Shown: one piece after another, positions 36,662 to 45,859 of the stretch
How the letters are laid out: each line of letters opens with the position of its first letter
Position numbering within the stretch: position 1 is the first letter of the stretch
Source of the DNA: Allobosea sp. BH3
GTDB lineage: Bacteria; Pseudomonadota; Alphaproteobacteria; Rhizobiales; Beijerinckiaceae
Reading direction: 5' to 3'
Length of the DNA: 64,000 bases
Assembly (NCBI RefSeq): GCF_025499465.1
Contig: NZ_JAIMCA010000001.1
Location: forward strand, 682,001 to 746,000
Position numbers and translations under genes: made by a program
Notes under the pieces: generated by a model
What the model was told of the DNA's origin: nothing
The model's input: only the letters and a program-made list of their open reading frames with translations
The model's database searches: none

Positions 36662-37351
36662 TCAGATTCTCGCCGCGATGATCGCAAGCAGCGCGACGAT
36701 CGCCGGCAGCCCCCAGGTCAGCAGCTGACGGACCTTGCCGTCTCCCGGCGGTGTGAGGGGAGCGGTTGCTTCGTCCGGAACGGCCACCATCTCGGTTCCC
36801 CAGGTGATGGAGGTCGTCTTCGCGATCGCATGACCTGCACCACCTCCTTTTGGGGGCAGCATCAAATGTGGCCTCGGGTCATGGAAGAACGGCGTCGGCT
36901 TGCTCCACATCCCACCGTCCACGTCCATGTTCAGCCGCTGCACGCGTCCAGCGTCGAACTCGGCGATCAGCATTGCCCAGACCTCCGGCGGCAGGCGTGC
37001 CTGCACTGCCCAAGGCGTATCATCAGGGAATTCGTCGTCCGCCGAGTAGCCGACGTAGGTGTGCCAATCCAGCCGCTCCTCGCCGGTAGGAGCCGACTGC
37101 ACGACGACCGCAACGGCCTTCACCTTGTGGGACGATCCGACGATGCCGAGAGTGCCGTCCAGGATGCCCATCCCATGAATTCGCGTGTCGTCGAGCCGGC
37201 GGCCATCGAGCATTTGGACCGTGCGGGCCTTACGCAGGCCCGTTACAGTCATCCGCAGGCCTTGATGGTGGGCGACCTCTAGGCCCTGGTCCGCGCCGTT
37301 GATCAGAATCCTGCCATCCTTTACCTCGACGGCGGCGTCTTCGGTGCTCAT
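36662..37351 (-). CDS. Tail-anchored protein of unknown function, partner of the HEPN-like gene
   Basis: The 229-residue protein has a soluble N-terminal part and a single C-terminal membrane helix (LLTWGLPAIVALLAIIAARI), so it would face the cytoplasm as a tail-anchored protein. I recognise no domain. GGGGAGAG precedes the ATG at 37351. The gene directly downstream encodes the HEPN-like protein. The promoter region is shared with the divergent umuD, about 80 bases from the SOS box, so damage control of this pair is possible but unproven. Confidence 0.6.
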   Translation of the reverse strand: MSTEDAAVEVKDGRILINGADQGLEVAHHQGLRMTVTGLRKARTVQMLDGRRLDDTRIHGMGILDGTLGIVGSSHKVKAVAVVVQSAPTGEERLDWHTYVGYSADDEFPDDTPWAVQARLPPEVWAMLIAEFDAGRVQRLNMDVDGGMWSKPTPFFHDPRPHLMLPPKGGGAGHAIAKTTSITWGTEMVAVPDEATAPLTPPGDGKVRQLLTWGLPAIVALLAIIAARI

Positions 37352-37430
37352 GCGTCTCTCCCCAGCAGTACCAGGCTAGCGGCGCGGCCCTGGTGTTGCC
37401 AACTCGCATCTTGACTCGATGAGAGGCTAT

Positions 37431-37445
37431 GTTCCTATTTTGTTC
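37431..37445. promoter_or_regulatory. Alphaproteobacterial SOS (LexA) box
   Basis: GTTC-CTATTTT-GTTC is a perfect match to the GTTC-N7-GTTC direct repeat bound by alphaproteobacterial LexA. It ends 21 bases before the umuD ATG and also lies upstream of the divergent 36662-37351 gene. Confidence 0.85.
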
Positions 37446-37466
37446 TTTCAATAGGAGCCCTTTCCG

Positions 37467-37889
37467 ATGCACATGTCGCCCGCCGTCCTTGGACCGCCGA
37501 TCTTCCTGCCGGTCTACCTGAAGGCGGTGCGAGCGGGCTTCCCAAGCCCTGCGGACGACTACCTGGACGCGCCCATCGACCTATCACGTACTCTGATCCA
37601 AAACGCCCCGGCGACCTTCGTCATGAAGGTTGCCGGCGACAGCGCAATCGACGTCGGGATCTTCGACGGTAGCTTGATTACGGTCGACCGCAGCCTGTTG
37701 CCGCGGGACGGCGACGCCGTCGTGGTCGACGTCAACGGCGAGCGCTCGATCAAGATTTTCAGGCTCGCCGGCGGTCGATCAAGTCTCGCGTTCGGCAACC
37801 GGCGATATCCGGACTATGACCCCGGGAGGGATGCCCAGATCGAGATCTTCGGCGTCGTCACCAACACGGTGCGGCGCTTCCGGCGATGA
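37467..37889 (+). CDS. umuD: UmuD-like translesion polymerase accessory protein
   Basis: The 140-residue S24 peptidase-like protein has the Ala23-Gly24 cleavage site ([11 protein letters not shown]), catalytic Ser59 (GDSAID) and Lys96 (RSIKIF). All are within one residue of the E. coli UmuD positions. The residue after the active Ser is Ala where Met is usual. RecA-stimulated self-cleavage would yield UmuD', the partner of the polymerase encoded next. AGGAG lies nine bases before the ATG, and an SOS box lies just upstream. It overlaps umuC by four bases. Confidence 0.92.
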   Translation: MHMSPAVLGPPIFLPVYLKAVRAGFPSPADDYLDAPIDLSRTLIQNAPATFVMKVAGDSAIDVGIFDGSLITVDRSLLPRDGDAVVVDVNGERSIKIFRLAGGRSSLAFGNRRYPDYDPGRDAQIEIFGVVTNTVRRFRR

Positions 37890-39166
37890 CGCGCTCTTTT
37901 GCCCTGATCGACGGCAACAGCTTCTACTGCTCCTGCGAGCGGGTCTTCGATCCGAAGCTGAAGGGCAGGCCAGTCATCGTTCTGTCCAACAACGACGGCT
38001 GCGCGGTCGCCAGGACGGCCGAGGCGAAGGCCCTCGGGATCAAAATGGGAGCGCCGATGTTCTCGATCCGCGACCTCTGCAAGCGCGAGGGCGTGGTCGT
38101 CTTCTCGTCCAACTACACGCTGTACGGCGACATGAGCCACAGGATGAACACCGTCTACCAGCGCTTCGCCCCGGACATCGAGATCTACTCCATCGACGAG
38201 AGCTTCCTCGACTTCACCCCGGTCGCCCCCGAGCAGCGCGAGGAGCTCGGCCGGGACCTGCGGTCGACGGTATCAACCTGGACGGGCGTTCCCACCTGCG
38301 TCGGCATCGGCCCCACCAAGACGCTGGCGAAGCTCGCCAACAAGATCGCCAAGAGCACGCCTCAACTCCTTGGCGTCTGCGACCTGACCAGCGAGGAAGC
38401 CCGGCGCGAGTGGCTGCCGCTGGTCGATCTGGCGGACGTTTGGGGCATCGGCAGAGCCAGCCAGGCCAAGCTGCGCGCCTTCGGCTGCAAGACGGCAGCC
38501 GACGTCACCGCGCTGGATCCCAAGCTCGCTAGGACGACCCTGACAGTCGTCGGCGAGCGCATCATCCATGAGCTTCGAGGTCAGCCCTGCATCGACTTGG
38601 AGACCGTCGCGCCGACCCGGAAGGGCTGCGCTGTGACCAGGTCGTTCGCTGGCCGCGTCGACGACCCGGACATGATGCAGGAAGCCATCGCGGCGCATGC
38701 GACGCGGCTGGGCGAGAAGCTTCGCCACCACGGCCTGGCGACGGACCATGTCACGGTGTTCTTCCATACCTCGCCTTACGATCGCGGCCCTGCCCGCAGC
38801 GTCTCGACCACGGTGGATTTCCCCGAGGCGAGCAACGACACGCTCGTCCTCGTGCGCGCGGCCAAGTGGGGCGCCCGCCGGATCTGGAAGTCCGGCTACC
38901 GCTACGCGAAGGCCGGGCTGATGACGGTCGACATCGTGCCGCTGGAAGCCTCGCAGCGCGCCCTCATCGGCTCGCTCGACCGCGAGAGGAGCGGCCGCCT
39001 CATGGAGGCGCTGGACGCCTGCAACCGGAAACTGGGACGCGGCGTTGTCTTCCCCGCGGCGGCGGGCATCGCTCGGCAGAACAAGGCATGGATTACGAAG
39101 TTCGACATGCGGTCGCCACGTTACACCACGCGGATCGATGAGGTCCCCGTCGTAGGAAGGGCGTGA
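37886..39166 (+). CDS. umuC: UmuC-like Y-family DNA polymerase (Pol V catalytic subunit)
   Basis: The 426-residue polymerase has the catalytic Asp in [15 protein letters not shown] and the Asp-Glu pair in [10 protein letters not shown]. The thumb ([17 protein letters not shown]) and the UmuC-type C-terminal region are present. The length is normal for UmuC. With UmuD' it would copy damaged DNA in an error-prone way after SOS induction. It overlaps umuD and the small gene after it, which suggests a three-gene operon. Confidence 0.95.
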   Translation: MTRSFALIDGNSFYCSCERVFDPKLKGRPVIVLSNNDGCAVARTAEAKALGIKMGAPMFSIRDLCKREGVVVFSSNYTLYGDMSHRMNTVYQRFAPDIEIYSIDESFLDFTPVAPEQREELGRDLRSTVSTWTGVPTCVGIGPTKTLAKLANKIAKSTPQLLGVCDLTSEEARREWLPLVDLADVWGIGRASQAKLRAFGCKTAADVTALDPKLARTTLTVVGERIIHELRGQPCIDLETVAPTRKGCAVTRSFAGRVDDPDMMQEAIAAHATRLGEKLRHHGLATDHVTVFFHTSPYDRGPARSVSTTVDFPEASNDTLVLVRAAKWGARRIWKSGYRYAKAGLMTVDIVPLEASQRALIGSLDRERSGRLMEALDACNRKLGRGVVFPAAAGIARQNKAWITKFDMRSPRYTTRIDEVPVVGRA

Positions 39167-40986
39167 TGCCAGGGTTCATCCACCATGTAGAAATGAAGGT
39201 CGACGCCGCGGCGGCGCCGGAGCGCTTGCGCCGGATCGACAGCTGGTGCGGCGACTGGCAAATCGGCTTTCGCGTGCTCGATCCGGCTCCCGGTTCGGAG
39301 AACATTCGCATTGCGTTTGAGGACCCCCGACTGGCTAGGGCCTTTGTCGGCCATTTCGGGGGCGTATTGGTTGACGGTCGTTCCGTCTCCAACGAGGCCG
39401 TAGTCGAGGACGTCTATGACCGCCTCGCTCGCTGGTAATGTGTTTGTAGAAGCCCACCGAGTGTCGGCGCTCCGCGATGCCCTTGAGGCATCCTCGTCTC
39501 GTATCTGGTCCAACGCATGTGCTAGCAGGGTGATTAGAGCGCCTCTCCGAAGTGTGGTCCGCGATCGGCGCCACGGACGGCGCTCGAGTGCTTTGGCCAG
39601 GGCGCGCTTCAGGGAGCGGCGCTGTTTCCCCGTTGGCGCGGGTGACGGACAGATCTTTTCATGTTGCCAGCGTATCAGTGATCGCACCGCACATGACGAG
39701 AGCGAGGTCATGCCGGATTGGCGGTGAACAGGTGAATTCGACACGGGAATAAGCGCCGCTGTGGCGGTTTCCAGCCACGCCGGGACGCTTCCAAGCAGGA
39801 CGACGGCCCCGAGGGAGGCCGCACGCAGTGATGGCGATACCATGACCACCTCTGCAGGCCGATCATGCGTGGTTTTGTCCCCCTGGATCACTGGTGGCAC
39901 TGGGTAGACCGACGATGTCGTGGCCGTTGAGCGCCGCTTCACGAACTTGCAGGACCCAGCAGACGCCGGGGGTGCAGCACCGAGGGTCTGTGTTGGTGTG
40001 GTCGCGACCACCTGGGCCTTATTTGTCGCCGCCGCCGGTGGAGCCGGCGTGGTCATCCTGGACAGGCGATCGCGACGCCTCCGGGGCCCATACGCCGGTC
40101 CCAGAACCAGCTGGGGCCTTCCTCGCTTGCCACCCGACTTCCGTGGCCTCCGGGACGTCTTAGGCGGTGTCCGGCTTGACTTAGCATGATACGTAGTCGT
40201 CCCTTGGATTCCGCTTGCCGATTTACCTGCGCTGTTCGCTTGCTGAGTCAGTGACTTAGCGGCAATTTTGTAGCAGGGGTTGCTACCGCTCCGGCGCATC
40301 TGCTTGATCCCGCAACCACGGGACATCCCGAGCGCGCGGAGCGCAGCGCGCGTCCATTCCGGGTTCTCCCTGAACCGGTCGAACTCGACCGTGTAGTTGA
40401 CACTGCGACGAAGGTCTTTGAGCGAATTGCCCTGAGGGCTGGCGTCGCAGGACGATCGGCCACTCCGTCCCGAGCCCTTCCACCCGGAGGCGTGTATGTG
40501 CTTCCAGGCACGCTCGAAGTCGCCAACCTGGTCATCTTTGACCACGACAGTCAGGTCCCAATGGAGGTAGCTGGCTTGATCGACATGGAGGCATGCCGTC
40601 CAAGAGACGCAGACGCCCTTGATCTCGTTCTCGAGGGCGCGGATCAGCCTCTGTAGCTTCCGAGCGTGGCCAACATGGCAGGGGAACACGGTGTGGCTGA
40701 CCGTGAGGACCAGGCGAAAAACGCTGCAGGCCTTGAGGCGTGGGCCGGATACGTCGACGTGCTTTAGAAGCCTGTCGTAGGCCACGTCGGCAACGCGGCA
40801 CAGACAATAGCGGTAAAACTCCAGATCGTCTGAAAACGTTTGCGTAGGCGTCGCGCGCGAGGGTCTTGCGTTGAAACCTCTCCGGTCGATCCCGACGTTG
40901 GACCACGCCGTCGCCACAGCGGCCGCGCGATGGACCGCCCGGCAGTGGCTTGGCAGTGGCGTATAAGGAATCTTCCTAGAGATCAT
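39121..40986 (-). CDS. Uncertain long frame, N-terminal part faintly Rep-like
   Basis: The frame could encode 621 residues. Its first third (about 40240-40860) looks most protein-like: [17 protein letters not shown], then [14 protein letters not shown], then [14 protein letters not shown]. That spacing recalls rolling-circle replication proteins (His motif then Tyr motif), but the His motif is HWD, not HUH, so the link is weak. The last two thirds are rich in Arg, Ser, Thr and Pro, and the end lies antisense to umuC and the small gene at 39166-39438, so the C-terminal part may not be coding. Only the first part deserves attention. Confidence 0.35.
   Translation of the reverse strand: MISRKIPYTPLPSHCRAVHRAAAVATAWSNVGIDRRGFNARPSRATPTQTFSDDLEFYRYCLCRVADVAYDRLLKHVDVSGPRLKACSVFRLVLTVSHTVFPCHVGHARKLQRLIRALENEIKGVCVSWTACLHVDQASYLHWDLTVVVKDDQVGDFERAWKHIHASGWKGSGRSGRSSCDASPQGNSLKDLRRSVNYTVEFDRFRENPEWTRAALRALGMSRGCGIKQMRRSGSNPCYKIAAKSLTQQANSAGKSASGIQGTTTYHAKSSRTPPKTSRRPRKSGGKRGRPQLVLGPAYGPRRRRDRLSRMTTPAPPAAATNKAQVVATTPTQTLGAAPPASAGSCKFVKRRSTATTSSVYPVPPVIQGDKTTHDRPAEVVMVSPSLRAASLGAVVLLGSVPAWLETATAALIPVSNSPVHRQSGMTSLSSCAVRSLIRWQHEKICPSPAPTGKQRRSLKRALAKALERRPWRRSRTTLRRGALITLLAHALDQIRDEDASRASRSADTRWASTNTLPASEAVIDVLDYGLVGDGTTVNQYAPEMADKGPSQSGVLKRNANVLRTGSRIEHAKADLPVAAPAVDPAQALRRRRGVDLHFYMVDEPWHHALPTTGTSSIRVV
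39166..39438 (+). CDS. Small unknown protein in the umuDC operon
   Basis: This is a 90-residue product whose ATG shares a base with the umuC stop (TGATG; a GTG one codon earlier is also possible). The sequence (for example [33 protein letters not shown]) is balanced and protein-like. I do not recognise a family. Translational coupling suggests co-expression under the SOS box. A long minus-strand frame runs across it; this gene looks more plausible there. Confidence 0.65.
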   Translation: MPGFIHHVEMKVDAAAAPERLRRIDSWCGDWQIGFRVLDPAPGSENIRIAFEDPRLARAFVGHFGGVLVDGRSVSNEAVVEDVYDRLARW

Positions 40987-41494
40987 CGCACGGGTATGAG
41001 GAGCCAGCGGGGCATCCCGCGCTGGAACGCAAGACGCTCAATAAGGCTCTCAACCTCGGCTGGTCGGATAAGGCAGCCCCTGCTGCTACGCGCGGCTCTG
41101 ACGCGCTCCGACGTACGCCATATAACCCAGGCGTCGTGATTCGCGGAGTCCTACTGCGGCGATTGAACGCCAAGGAAGAGGGGCGTGATGTGAGGCCTGC
41201 TTGGGGGCATTCGCCTCCCTCGCGCCCCTCTGTGCATGGCCGTCGCACTTTGTTGTAGAGCGGCGCAAAGCCGACAAGAGCTCCGTGTGCTGTTGCCTTG
41301 GCGAATGACCGGTTGAGGCGCCATCGCCGATGCCGTCAGTGGTATCCTACTTGCACACCTGACCCGCGATGAGCTCCATCCTAGCAGGGAGGCGCGAGGG
41401 AGGAGACGGGTGGAAGTCGCCTGGGATACCGAATTGACGGTCGTTCCCCGACAGCACAGACTGCAAAGAAAACAATACGATCGGGGAGGCCATA
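40987..41494. other. Gene-free region upstream of aioX with an inverted repeat
   Basis: This 508-base region probably carries the aioX promoter. I see no convincing gene. An interrupted stem occupies 41178-41230: GAGGGGCG pairs with CGCCCCTC, and inside it GAGGC (41192-41196) pairs with GCCTC (41213-41217). The DNA looks less GC-rich by eye than the phosphonate region. Confidence 0.5.
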
Positions 41495-42391
41495 GTGTCC
41501 GTCGGTCAGCACCGACCACGAAGTCGAGTACTGTGGCCGCCCACGCGTAGGGCGGTGCTCGGGGCGTTGACAGGTGCCCTGGCGGTCTCCAGCCCGCCTA
41601 TGGTGCGCGCTGCGCAGCCGTTCCGCTTCGGACTGACGCCCGTCTTCCTGAGCTCCGATCTGGAGCTGCTCGAGGCGCTCCAGAGGTACCTGAGCGCTGC
41701 GATGGGGGCTGACGTGCAACTCGTCCTCAAGCGGACCTACCAAGAGATCACCTCTCAGCTCGTCTCGGGGCTTCTCGATGCGGCCTGGATCTGCGGCTTT
41801 CCCTTCATCGCCTACCGCCGCGAGCTCGAACTCGTCGCCGTGCCGATCTGGCGGGGACGGATGACCTACCAGAGCTACCTCATCGTCTCAGCGGGGCGGG
41901 AAGCGTCGGCCATCGACGATCTGCGTGGCGACATCCACGCTTTCTCCGATCCGGATTCGAACTCGGGATACCTCGTCACCCGGGCGCTGTTGGCGGAGAG
42001 GGGAATCAAGGCGCCGGACTTCTTCAAACGCACATTCTTCACCTATGGCCATCGCAACGTCGTGCGAGCCGTCGCAGCGGGCCTCGCCCAGTCCGGTAGC
42101 GTCGACGGTTACGTCTGGGAGGTCATGACCGAGACGGAGGCCGAGCTCACGCGCCAGACCGTCCCGGCGTGGCGGTCGGACTGGATGGGGTTCCCGCCGA
42201 TCGCGACCGCGGCCAACAACGCCGCGACCGAAGGGATCGCGAAGCTTCGCAAGGCCCTGTTCGCGATGCCGGGCGATCCTGTCGGTCGCGACGTCCTTGG
42301 CCTGCTCCGCCTGGATGGCTTCGCGAAGGGCGAGCCCTCGCTTTTCGACAGTATCGCCCGGCGGGTCGATCTCGTGAGGGCCTTGGGATGA
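41495..42391 (+). CDS. aioX: Arsenite-sensing periplasmic protein AioX (PhnD-family)
   Basis: This 298-residue protein has a Tat-like signal ([18 protein letters not shown]). The mature protein resembles phosphate/phosphonate-binding proteins ([35 protein letters not shown]). It has one cysteine, Cys100 in [10 protein letters not shown]. In known AioX proteins one conserved Cys is needed for arsenite binding, so this is a good candidate. It would bind arsenite and activate the sensor kinase encoded in the next gene, with which it overlaps by four bases. GGGGAGG precedes the GTG start. Its place in aioX-aioS-aioR separates it from the transport protein PhnD at 7250. Confidence 0.92.
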   Translation: MSVGQHRPRSRVLWPPTRRAVLGALTGALAVSSPPMVRAAQPFRFGLTPVFLSSDLELLEALQRYLSAAMGADVQLVLKRTYQEITSQLVSGLLDAAWICGFPFIAYRRELELVAVPIWRGRMTYQSYLIVSAGREASAIDDLRGDIHAFSDPDSNSGYLVTRALLAERGIKAPDFFKRTFFTYGHRNVVRAVAAGLAQSGSVDGYVWEVMTETEAELTRQTVPAWRSDWMGFPPIATAANNAATEGIAKLRKALFAMPGDPVGRDVLGLLRLDGFAKGEPSLFDSIARRVDLVRALG

Positions 42392-43831
42392 CGCTGTCGT
42401 CATTCGATCCGCGGCAATGGCCGCTTGCTTTCAAGGCTCCCCTCCTCGTGGCGGCCTTCATGCTCGTCGTCAGCGGCGTCATGACGAACGCGGTTCTTTC
42501 CCGCCTGCGCGAAACGCAGGAACGCCACGTGGCCGCGATGTCGACGATCTATCTGAACGGCCTCGCCGCCGCGCTAGTCCCTCATGTCTTGAGGGACGAC
42601 ATCTGGGAGGTCTTCGACACCATCGACCGTGGCGCCAGCCTCGAAGGCGGCTTCGGCCGCGCGACGATCGTCGTCGTAGACACGAATGGGCAGACCATCG
42701 CCGCCAGCGATCCGAAGCAGACTCCTGTACTCAGCCGGCAGGCCGACAGGGAGAAGGCCTTCCAGGGCGAGAGCGCGTTGATCGTGGATGCCGCGAGCGC
42801 GAGGGCCTACTCTCGTCGAGACCTTGTCTACCAGGATCGGCGCATCGGCGCGATCTATGTCGACTACGACGTCCGCCACCTACTGCGGGAGCGCGAGGAC
42901 GTCCTGCGAACGCTGGTCTGGACGAATGCGGCGATTGCCGTCCTTCTGGCTGCCGTCGGCTACTGGATCATCCGGCGGATGCTCGGGCCCTTGCGTACGC
43001 TCTCTCGCCATCTCGACCTTGGTGTCGCAGGCGCAGTCCAGCCTATTCGCGCAGTCGAGGTTCAGGGGGCGACTTACGAATTCCGTCGTCTCTTTCGGCG
43101 GTTCAACATCATGGCAGACGCCGTCAACGACCGAGAGGCGATCGCGAAGGAGCTGGCGAACGAGGAGCGCCTGGCGAGCCTCGGACGTCTGGCGTCCGGC
43201 ATGGCCCACGAGATCAATAACCCCCTCGGGGGGCTCTTCAACGCCATCGACACGATCAAGCGGCACGGCGAAAAGCCTGCCGTGCGCAACGCCTCGCTCG
43301 ACCTGATCGAGAGGGGCCTGAGGGGCATCCGCGATGTCGTCCGCGCCACGCTCGCCACCTACCGCGCCGACCGCGACCCGCGAAACCTCGGCGCTGCCGA
43401 CCTGGACGACCTGAAGCTGCTGCTCGGGCCGGAGATGGCGCGTCGCGCGTTGATCCTCGACTGGAGCAACGCGATCGAGCGGGAGCTGCCCGTGCCCGCC
43501 TCGGGTGTGCGCCAGATCGCCCTGAACCTTCTCCTGAATGCCTTACAAGCCTCGCCAACGGGCGCGCGGGTCCATTTCGGGGCCTCGGTATCCGGCGACC
43601 AGCTTGACTTGTCCGTACACGATCAAGGGCCTGGCCTTAGCCAGGACGCCCGGGCGGTGCTCGACGGTGTCGGCAAGCCCGTTTCCTCGGGTGACGGCAG
43701 TGGCCTGGGGCTCTGGATGACACGGCGCCTCGTGCACGATCTCGGCGGCCGCATCGCCGTCGAGACGTCTCCCATCGGTGGCGCCCTCGTGCGCGTTATC
43801 ATTCCGCTAGTGGCTGTGGAGGAGATGCGCG

Positions 43832-43842
<11 letters not shown>
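42388..43842 (+). CDS. aioS: Sensor histidine kinase AioS
   Basis: The 484-residue kinase has two membrane helices (about residues 17-37 and 176-195) around a periplasmic sensor region, a HAMP-like linker, the phosphoacceptor His274 in [12 protein letters not shown], and ATPase boxes ([26 protein letters not shown]). It would read AioX status and phosphorylate AioR. The frame stays open upstream, but the ATG at 42388 in the ATGA overlap with aioX gives the natural N-terminus. Its end overlaps aioR by 11 bases. Confidence 0.93.
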
Positions 43843-45151
<1,309 letters not shown>

Positions 45152-45180
45152 CCGGAAAGCCGGACGTTCGCGCTCGCAGC

Positions 45181-45200
45181 ATGTTCGGAATCCCGAACAT
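45181..45200. promoter_or_regulatory. Candidate AioR upstream activating site
   Basis: ATGTTCGG-AATC-CCGAACAT is a perfect 8-base dyad, equivalently GTTCG-N6-CGAAC. It is centred about 74 bases before the -24 GG, a usual distance for an enhancer of a sigma-54 promoter. It lacks a T run, so it is unlikely to be the aioR terminator. Confidence 0.65.
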
Positions 45201-45262
45201 CCGAGAGACGCGCGAAAAGCCCATGTAATTGAAATTAAAACATTTCTAAAGCAGAGCTCGAT

Positions 45263-45278
45263 CGGCACGCGATCTGCA
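45263..45278 (+). promoter_or_regulatory. Sigma-54 promoter of aioBA
   Basis: CGGCACGCGATCTGCA matches the TGGCACG-N4-TTGC consensus. The -24 GG (45264-45265) and -12 GC (45276-45277) have the required ten-base spacing. It lies 46 bases before the aioB ATG and just after a gene for a sigma-54 activator. Confidence 0.85.
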
Positions 45279-45323
45279 GTCCTCCAGCGCCGGCTCAGAA
45301 GAAGCAGGTCTGGAGGGTTCCCA

Positions 45324-45845
45324 ATGAAGAAGTGCGATCTGATGGTCGACATCGGCCGACGCCGGTTCCTGTCGGGAGCCGGCATCGCCGCAGCAGGTGC
45401 CGCGGCGACCACGATGGTCCCGGGAACGGCTCAGGCCAAGCCTGCATCCGCCCGCGTCGATTATCCGGTCAACCGCCTTGGGACCGTTTCGGAGCTGAAG
45501 GTCAACGAACCCAAGGACGTCTCCTATCCCGACGCAGACGCGCCTGGTGTCCTCATCAAGCTCGGCAAGCGCGTCCCCGGGGGCGTCGGCCCCGATGGCG
45601 ACATCGTGGGCTTCGCGACGCTCTGCCCCCACAAGGGCTACCCGCTCGCCTTCAACGCGACCGACAAGACCCTGAACTGCCCTGGCCACTACTCACGCTT
45701 CGACTGTGAAGCCGGTGGGCAGCAGATCTGGGGCCAGGCGACGCAGAACCTCCCGCAATACGCGCTTCGCGTCGAAGCCAACGGCGACATCGTGGCGGAG
45801 GGGCTCGACGAGCTCCTCTACGGCCGCCTGTCCAACGTGCTCTGA
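45324..45845 (+). CDS. aioB: Arsenite oxidase small subunit AioB (Rieske)
   Basis: The 173-residue subunit has a Tat signal (GRRRFLSGAGIAAAGAAA) and a Rieske domain with CPHKGY and CPGHYSRFD giving the two Cys and two His ligands of the [2Fe-2S] cluster. The positions of the extra disulfide found in bc1-type Rieske proteins are Tyr and Gly, so that bridge is absent, as in some arsenite oxidases. It is exported with AioA and passes electrons on to the periplasmic acceptor. GGAGGG precedes its ATG. Confidence 0.96.
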   Translation: MKKCDLMVDIGRRRFLSGAGIAAAGAAATTMVPGTAQAKPASARVDYPVNRLGTVSELKVNEPKDVSYPDADAPGVLIKLGKRVPGGVGPDGDIVGFATLCPHKGYPLAFNATDKTLNCPGHYSRFDCEAGGQQIWGQATQNLPQYALRVEANGDIVAEGLDELLYGRLSNVL

Positions 45846-45859
45846 GGGGAGGATCGACC

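Noticed and set aside
39720..39850. A signal-peptide-like stretch inside the long minus-strand frame
   Set aside because: It lies in the middle of a frame of doubtful coding status, with no ribosome binding site noted.
45181..45200. Dyad after aioR read as a terminator
   Set aside because: There is no T run after it, and its position suits an enhancer for the sigma-54 promoter.
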